A program made the position numbers and the translations under genes. The notes below the pieces were generated by a model, which did not search any database, had not been told where the DNA came from, and saw nothing but the letters and a program-made list of their open reading frames with translations. Below are positions 57,777-64,000 of a stretch of DNA of 64,000 nt, piece after piece. The DNA comes from Mesostigma viride. Taxonomy: Eukaryota; Streptophyta; Mesostigmatophyceae; Mesostigmatales; Mesostigmataceae. Location: assembly GCA_009746045.1 (NCBI GenBank), contig RPFO01001567.1, positions 1-64,000 of the forward strand. The letters run 5' to 3'. Position 1 is the first letter of the stretch, and each line of letters begins with the position of its first letter.

Positions 57777-59928
57777 GTTTGGATAGAGATCTGTCAGCCG
57801 TAGTGGGCCAAGGCAGTCCCGGCACTAGTTTTTTGGCTGACAGTTAGCCGAATTAGTGGGACGACACTAATGTATTTTTCCAGGCTATTTAATTCGTGCT
57901 ACGAATTTTTAGTGCTGCGTTTCAGGTCCGAGATGCTATACGGACCACTATACTAGACTCTTTGTGGTTATTTTCAGGGTCGAGATGCTATGTGAAATGT
58001 TACGAGATATTCTAGTGCCCATGATACTGTGAGGGCTTCGTATCTGTTAGTTCGACGGAATCTTTTAGTCCGCTTGTCTGTCTATGCGACTTTTGGACTT
58101 GTGCGTTTTTCCGCCGTTTGTGTCTCAGACTACTAGCCGTTGTGATGCTAAAAGGGATCCGCGCTTCGCGCAGTACTTTAGACTGTACCGTTCGAGAAAA
58201 GTGTACCTCTGTGTAGGCGCGTTGCGCCACACCTCCTATGTTTGATGCTGCCTTGGAGGCGCTGCGACTTTGCTCCAGCATGTCATACATTGCATTCTAC
58301 TAGTCCTGATTTTGGTACGCCGCGCCACCTACCAGTGTGAGCGCCGGCACTTGTGGTGGCCCACACTTATGTTGTATGAGCCGTAAGATTTTATATCGAC
58401 GGTCAAAAGTGCTCAGCCGCCACACATGACCTAGGACAAAAGTGATGCACCTGTGCACGATGCTCTAGTTCTCACGTAATTTATACCACTGGACTCCAGC
58501 CATGGAGTCTGGGGTGTGTGGGGCTCGGAACAATTGAAAGTAATGTGTTTTTAATACAACATTCCTTTATGATTGGAAAGATCGTTCCTCCAATACCTTA
58601 ATTGTTCAACAAGATCCTTCGTGTATAAACTCTTCCCCCCAGCCGTATATGCCCCCCGGCATTTCTCGCGCATTTTGCTGAATTCAGTTTCTGTTCAGAA
58701 CTTGTGAGACTCGATCTTACGCGGGTGTGACGGCGTTCAGGCCGGCGGTTACGGGCCGGAACTCGCGGCTCCGCAGGATTTCAGGGATGGCCCTCGGTCG
58801 TGGGGGTGCGATCAGGCCGTACGGTACGGCGACCGCGGCGATGTCAGGTAGTTCGGGGTTCTCCTTTGCGCAACACGATCGTAGTTAAGTAGTTGACAAG
58901 TCGGGGGGCCCTTCGGGGCCCAGACTTTTTGGCGCCTGAGCGGGCGATTGGCGTGTACACCCGCGAGGTGCGTCCTCGGGAACGCCGGCGCCACGCGGGT
59001 CGCGCAGTGCGAAGGGGCAGTGGCCAAGGGCGCCGAGGCGGGGGGGCCAGCGGGAGCCCAAAAATTTCGGCTTTGTGCGGCCCGTCCGCAGGGGGAGCCC
59101 CCTGCTTTTCACAGTTTCGAGCCGTTTTTTGCCACGCGCCCCGTCTGAACACGTTCAGGCAAGTCATCTCGCAAAAGTTGGCACGGAAATTGCGTGGGAA
59201 GTAGGCCGAACCGAAAAATTACTGACAACCTCGTTCAGAAAAGTGTTCGAACTTAATTTTTGGCACGGTCCGTCTTCGGTCTGAACTCTTTCAGTAAAAT
59301 TTGATGAACTAAAAATTTCCCGCTGCGTCTGCACAGAAATCGTTCAGAAATTTAATCGTACTAAATTTTGGTACGGTTCGTCCACTCTTCCGCAAAATTG
59401 CGCGCCTTCGGCTGAATTCAGCACGCGTTCAGAGCTCGTACGGTCCGTCTGCGCATCAAATTTGCTTTCCCTGCGCCCCGTTCAGCCTTAACACATTCCG
59501 TAGCTCCTGAAATATCTTATGCTCCCGATTTGAAGTCAGGCTTTGACAGGGTCCCCCTTGTGCTGTTCAGTTTGCGCTCGTGGCACCGGTCTCCATGCAG
59601 CCGCGGAGCATGTTCAGCTCAGGTTGTTTGGATAGAGATCCTTCGTGTATAAACTCTTCCCCCCAGCCGTATATGCCCCCCGGCATTTCTCGCGCATTTT
59701 GCTGAATTCAGTTTCCATTCAGAACTTGTGAGACTCGATCTTACGCGGGTGTGACGGCGTTCAGGCCGGCGGTTACGGGCCGGAACTCGCGGCTCCGCAG
59801 GATTTCAGGGATGGCCCTCGGTCGTGGGGGTGCGATCAGGCCGTACGGTACGGCGACCGCGGCGATGTCAGGTAGTTCGGGGTTCTCCTTTGCGCAACAC
59901 GATCGTAGTTAAGTAGTTGACAAGATCG
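57777..59928. repeat. Satellite of ~1024 bp, unit 3 (interrupted) and partial unit 4
   Basis: Unit 3 is 57777-59625 and holds the solo LTR. Without the LTR and one TSD it is again 1024 bp. Unit 4 (59626-59928) stops at GTTGACAAG and continues as the GC-hairpin repeat. Confidence 0.92.
57792..58611. mobile_element. Solo LTR, 820 bp
   Basis: Ends TG...CA, flanked by the 5-bp TSD agatc (57787-57791 and 58612-58616), and inserted in a satellite unit whose uninterrupted form is seen in neighbours. There is no internal region, so it was left by LTR-LTR recombination. Strand not decidable. A 92-codon frame within it is not convincing. Confidence 0.88.
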
Positions 59929-60650
59929 GGGGCTCCGCCCCCGAACCCCCGCTATACTTGGCAGATTCTGTGCCTCAACGGCTTTTTGTGCCTCAACGGC
60001 GAGTACCAGCACAGCCGTACACTCCCGCTTACACAGCCCGCCCACTAGCAAGACAGCTGAACCTGTACGGCCGGCCACAGCCTGTGATCCCCTGGATTGC
60101 GCCTCGATTCCATGCAAACTCATGGTGCCGGACGGTTTGCTGGCCTATTTTGGGAAGCCGGTGGCTCAACCGAACTGCAACTAAACCTGGTCTGTCAGTA
60201 CGTCAGATCCGTCTGTCAGCTTTCTCGCTTTTTGCCAGCAACCGCCAAATACCCCTTGAATCGGTCCTCTCCTTGCCAATTTCCCTCGTCCGTTCCAAGC
60301 ACCTAGGTCAATTTTCAAGCTCAACTTGGCCCGCAAAATTGTGCATCGCTCCGGCGCTGAGCTAAGTACTCGCAAAACCTTTACCGTTACTTCCGTTACA
60401 AGCGTTTATGTGTCCTTCCCGCCAAAAAATGCAGGAGGTTGTTTGGCTACTCGTCTTAGAAGAGTTTGAGCGCCGGACGTTACGCGGTGACAGGCCGCTA
60501 GAAAGCCTACGGACGGGATCTGCGTAAAGATTTTGCGGAAACAAATTGTGCGTTCGGATTTTTGCGCTACTCGGGTACGGACAACGTTTGCCGGAAGAGT
60601 TTGCGGAACAAATTGGCCGACCTAAAAGTAGTATATAGGGCAACAAGAAA
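59929..60650. repeat. GC-hairpin dispersed repeats, copies 5 and 6
   Basis: 59929-60345 is the right half (from the hairpin on). 60450-60650 is the left half, ending GGGCAACAAG, here followed by yet another hairpin module (60655-60690, G/C-rich). Confidence 0.85.
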
Positions 60651-60929
60651 AAAGTAGGGAGGAGGGGCTACCGCCCCCCCTCCCCGACTTGAGAGGACGT
60701 GACTCGCCGCTAGCGGCCCAGAGGCCGATAGTCGACCTTCTGGGCGCCAACCGCACCGGCCCGCGCGACGCGCCAAGACCCTTCCACGGAGGACGCGCGG
60801 GCGGACGATTGCGACCGGGACGAACCGCCTCCGTGCGCCACGCGCAACGGACCCTTCCCCGTCAACACCGTGAAAGCTCTCCGAGCGTGAGATACTTGGA
60901 AATTTCGTCACATTCGTATCGAAAATGAA

Positions 60930-61477
60930 ATACTATTAACCGTGGAACTCCAAGGTAACCAGACTCTTTATTAAAACAATAAGTAGAGCACATCGGGAAG
61001 TGGCCCTCAACTGGCCATCCTTACCCATGGGAACACTTTATGTCCAAAAAGGCTAGCCTTACCCCCAAACAGGCAACACACAGGGAGGGCGGGTGGGAAA
61101 ACAAAAGAGACCGCCATGAGCTAGGTGAGCAAGCTTTTATCGTGTTTCAAGGCCAACGGCTCTCTACCAACGGCCAGATTCCGGCAACGGCCTCTAAACA
61201 GTTTTAGCCGTCAAGTTTTACTTCAGATATTGCTTGTTGCAAACCCGTCCGCAATCACAGATCTGTTAGGAGAACCTAGACGCAAAAATCCGTGGTCAAG
61301 GTACTCAGCACACCGTCAAGGTATGGGCCGCAACAATTAGGCCATATCATCCGTAATACTCGTACACTAGAAGCCTAATCAACCTTATTACGATCACATC
61401 ACCCAGCTCTATTTCACCTAGCATCAGCGGCTCCCCTTCCGTATCACTATAAAGAAACTATGTTCAGAGAACCCCGA
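60930..61477. repeat. Terminal repeat-like unit, copy 1
   Basis: Begins CTATTAACCGTGGAACTCC and ends AGAACCCCGATT. The first ~125 bp recur at 61478 and 63194, and the last ~28 bp recur at 63167-63193. Looks like a terminal repeat of the tyrosine-recombinase element. Confidence 0.65.
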
Positions 61478-61743
61478 TTCTATTAACCGTGGAACTCCAA
61501 GGTAACCAGACTCTTTATTAAAACAATAAGTAGAGCACATCGGGAAGTGGCCCTCAACTGGCCATCCTTACCCATGGGAACACTTTATGTCCAAAAAGGC
61601 TAGCCTTACCCTTACATCCCTCCCTGGCGACCCAAGCCAGGGGCAAAACAAAAACCGGTGGACGCATAAGACAAGAATGAAGGGAACTTAAGAGGAAGGC
61701 AGAGAAAAGACGCTCCGCCAAATGCGCGGGGGGCAGGCGCGTA
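61478..61743 (-). repeat. Truncated 3' end of the tyrosine-recombinase element
   Basis: Matches 63194-63455 at ~97%, then stops where the 400-bp satellite begins. Confidence 0.8.
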
Positions 61744-63166
61744 GCATCACTCCCCGGACAGGAGAACTTTTGCGGATGACTGTAGGTGTAAGTTGGCGAT
61801 GCCATGGTAACCGGAGACGTCCGTCCTATAGTCAGCAAAATTGGTGCGAGAGGTCCCCAGTTCGATTCCGGTCGGATTCATTTGCAGATCGCGTTTTTCC
61901 GCGTTTTCCGCGGCCCGGTACTGAACGCAAATGGTTTTCACCTTTGCGGAGTGCCTGATCAAAATATACGCTTGGCTGATTTCGATAGTACCGGCTACGC
62001 CCCCTTCTACTAAAAAGAAGGATTCAGCCGTGTTCAGCCCGTCTCACGGTGCGAGACTGAACAAGTCTCGCGTGCAGACACGTGTGTAGTACTCCTACAC
62101 ACAGATCTCGAGTGATTTATCTAGTACCAAATCCGAAAGGCTTGCATCACTCCCCGGACAGGAGAACTTTTGCGGATGACTGTAGGTGTAAGTTGGCGAT
62201 GCCATGGTAACCGGAGACGTCCGTCCTATAGTCAGCAAAATTGGTGCGAGAGGTCCCCAGTTCGATTCCGGTCGGATTCATTTGCAGATCGCGTTTTTCC
62301 GCGTTTTCCGCGGCCCGGTACTGAACGCAAATGGTTTTCACCTTTGCGGAGTGCCTGATCAAAATATACGCTTGGCTGATTTCGATAGTACCGGCTACGC
62401 CCCCTTCTACTAAAAAGAAGGATTCAGCCGTGTTCAGCCCGTCTCACGGTGCGAGACTGAACAAGTCTCGCGTGCAGACACGTGTGTAGTACTCCTACAC
62501 ACAGATCTCGAGTGATTTATCTAGTACCAAATCCGAAAGGCTTGCATCACTCCCCGGACAGGAGAACTTTTGCAGATGACTGTAGGTGTAAGTTGGCGAT
62601 GCCATGGTAACCGGAGACGTCCGTCCTATAGTCAGCAAAATTGGTGCGAGAGGTCCCCAGTTCGATTCCGGTCGGATTCATTTGCAGATCGCGTTTTTCC
62701 GCGTTTTCCGCGGCCCGGTACTGAACGCAAATGGTTTTCACCTTTGCGGAGTGCCTGATCAAAATATACGCTTGGCTGATTTCGATAGTACCGGCTACGC
62801 CCCCTTCTACTAAAAAGAAGGATTCAGCCGTGTTCAGCCCGTCTCACGGTGCGAGACTGAACAAGTCTCGCGTGCAGACACGTGTGTAGTACTCCTACAC
62901 ACAGATCTCGAGTGATTTATCTAGTACCAAATCCGAAAGGCTTGCATCACTCCCCGGACAGGAGAACTTTTGCGGATGACTGTAGGTGTAAGTTGGCGAT
63001 GCCATGGTAACCGGAGACGTCCGTCCTATAGTCAGCAAAATTGGTGCGAGAGGTCCCCAGTTCGATTCCGGTCGGATTCATTTGCAGATCGCGTTTTTCC
63101 GCGTTTTCCGCGGCCCGGTACTGAACGCAAATGGTTTTCACCTTTGCGGAGTGCCTGATCAAAATA
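61744..63166. repeat. 400-bp tandem satellite with a tRNA-like core
   Basis: Units 61744-62143, 62144-62543 and 62544-62943, plus a 223-bp partial unit. Only one difference was seen (unit 3, 62574). Each unit holds a 57-nt tRNA-like sequence (61820-61876 in unit 1). The acceptor-like ends TCCGTCC and GGTCGGA pair at six of seven positions, followed by TA, a shortened body, and AGTTCGATTCC as a B box. Each also has two small hairpins (GTGTGTAG/CTACACAC and GTCTC/GAGAC). Confidence 0.95.
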
Positions 63167-63455
63167 AAGAAACTATGTTCAGAGAACCCCGATTCTATTA
63201 ACCGTGGAACTCCAAGGTAACCAGACTCTATATTAAAACAATAAGTAGAGCACATCGGGAAGTGGGCCTCAACTGGCCATCCTTACCCATGGGAACACTG
63301 TATGTCCAAAAAGGCTAGCCTTACCCTTACATCCCTCCCTGGCGACCCAAGCCAGGGGCAAAACAAAAACCGGTGGACGCATAAGACAAGAATGAAGGGA
63401 ACTTAAGAGGAAGGCAAAGAAAAGACGCTCCGCCAAACGCGCGGGGGGCAGGCGG
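63167..63455 (-). other. 3' end and untranslated region of the tyrosine-recombinase element
   Basis: Non-coding. Shared with 61450-61740 and, in part, with 60930-61054. Confidence 0.6.
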
Positions 63456-64000
63456 CGATAGCCCGAACCAGGGCGTCAGGAATTAGGGTGAGGGCCAAGC
63501 TCCGGTGCAATCCCACATAGTGGGCGACAGTTTTGCTGCTGCGCCATGCAGCGACCCCGATGCTGAATATCAGCCATGCTGCGCTGCCGCAAAAAATCAT
63601 AGGTAGCCCCTCCATCATGCCGCAGCCCGTGAATGGTAAACACCGTGTCGACCCCCAAAGCCTGCGTGGCCTGATGCCAAACCCGGCTGAACTGGGCATA
63701 ATCGTAAGGGAACACCCGCTCCCATGCCGCCTTGCCACGCATACAAGCCCGCAAGAGGGTCTCAGTCATGACATCCTCGATCACCACAGACTGCACCTCC
63801 CCCTTAGCCGTCTTAGCTGACATCAACAACAAGGCGCCCCGCTGCGAACCCCGCAACCGAACATCAGGCTGCAAGCGCACATGGCCGACCAACAGGTTGA
63901 GCGCCTCCGATACCCGCAGGTATTGTTGGAAAATAACGATGACCATCATAGCCGCACGAGGCTGCCGCTGGAGCACCATAGTACAAGCAAGCGCAAACGC
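63403..64000 (-). pseudogene. Tyrosine recombinase of a DIRS-like retroelement, partial and frameshifted
   Basis: The frame is open at the window edge and runs leftward. Catalytic landmarks of tyrosine recombinases are visible in order: an Arg in QQYLRVSEALNL, HGLRHDGG (His and Arg), HRGRC (His), and in the next frame TVAHYVG with the Tyr. About four extra bases near 63545 separate the last two. Active-site residues fit YR retrotransposons (DIRS, Ngaro, PAT), where the recombinase is the last gene before the terminal repeat, as here. A Crypton or a domesticated recombinase is possible because no RT is in view. Confidence 0.8.

Noticed and set aside
61820-61876. Functional tRNA gene
   Set aside because: Only 57 nt, T-stem pairs at three of five positions, no complete D and anticodon arms.
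61744-63166. CRISPR array or hammerhead ribozyme satellite
   Set aside because: 400-bp contiguous units without short repeat-spacer alternation; I searched both strands for the CTGATGA core and did not find it.

Overview
This window is a repeat-dense stretch of a eukaryotic nuclear genome, with no bacterial-style operons and no recognisable host housekeeping gene. Evidence: complete LTR retrotransposons with 5-bp target-site duplications (TSDs), an APE-type LINE, a tyrosine-recombinase retroelement at the right edge, hairpin MITEs, satellites and tRNA-derived repeats. Base composition is near 50% GC. This mix fits an alga or another protist, but the organism cannot be fixed from the sequence alone.

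The window is dominated by three full-length, young, related LTR retrotransposons, all on the minus strand: A (1215-9608), B (22445-30900) and C (32546-40921). Each has LTRs of about 650 bp that are identical or nearly so, and a 5-bp TSD (gcatt, gtagg, cctat). Shared layout, 5' to 3' on the sense strand: LTR; ORF1 (about 380 codons, unrecognised); ORF2 (about 130 codons, basic); gag with a CCHC knuckle, whose ATG overlaps the ORF2 stop as ATGA; a UGA stop; pol in the same frame as gag; a roughly 0.9-1 kb 3' UTR; a purine tract; LTR. Pol looks copia-like in its RT/RNase H, but the domain order reads integrase, retropepsin-like protease, RT, RNase H. The protease signature is DTNS instead of DTG. 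The ten bases next to the 5' LTR (the primer-binding position) are complementary to ten bases in the element's own 3' UTR, with one co-varying pair. This family is the best candidate for an undescribed system.

Region by region: 1-11407 is element A nested inside the gag gene of a different retroelement, D. 11408-16192 holds a broken unrecognised gene, a 207-bp repeat array, dispersed repeats and a 212-bp hairpin MITE. 16193-21510 is a two-ORF LINE flanked by a perfect 85-bp TSD. 22445-30900 is element B. 31083-31294 is the second MITE. 32546-40921 is element C, inserted in a tRNA-like repeat. 40927-51595 is non-coding repeat mosaic, including a GCATGC minisatellite. 51601-53828 is a short non-autonomous LTR element (F) with identical LTRs. 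53840-54044 is a GGCT microsatellite. 55704-59928 is a ~1-kb satellite with a solo LTR inside. 61744-63166 is a 400-bp satellite carrying a tRNA-like core. 63194-64000 is the 3' end of a tyrosine-recombinase (DIRS-like) element running off the window.

Many ORFs carry single-base frameshifts, often in homopolymers, although the LTRs and TSDs look very recent. Either the elements are mobilised in trans, or the assembly carries indel errors.
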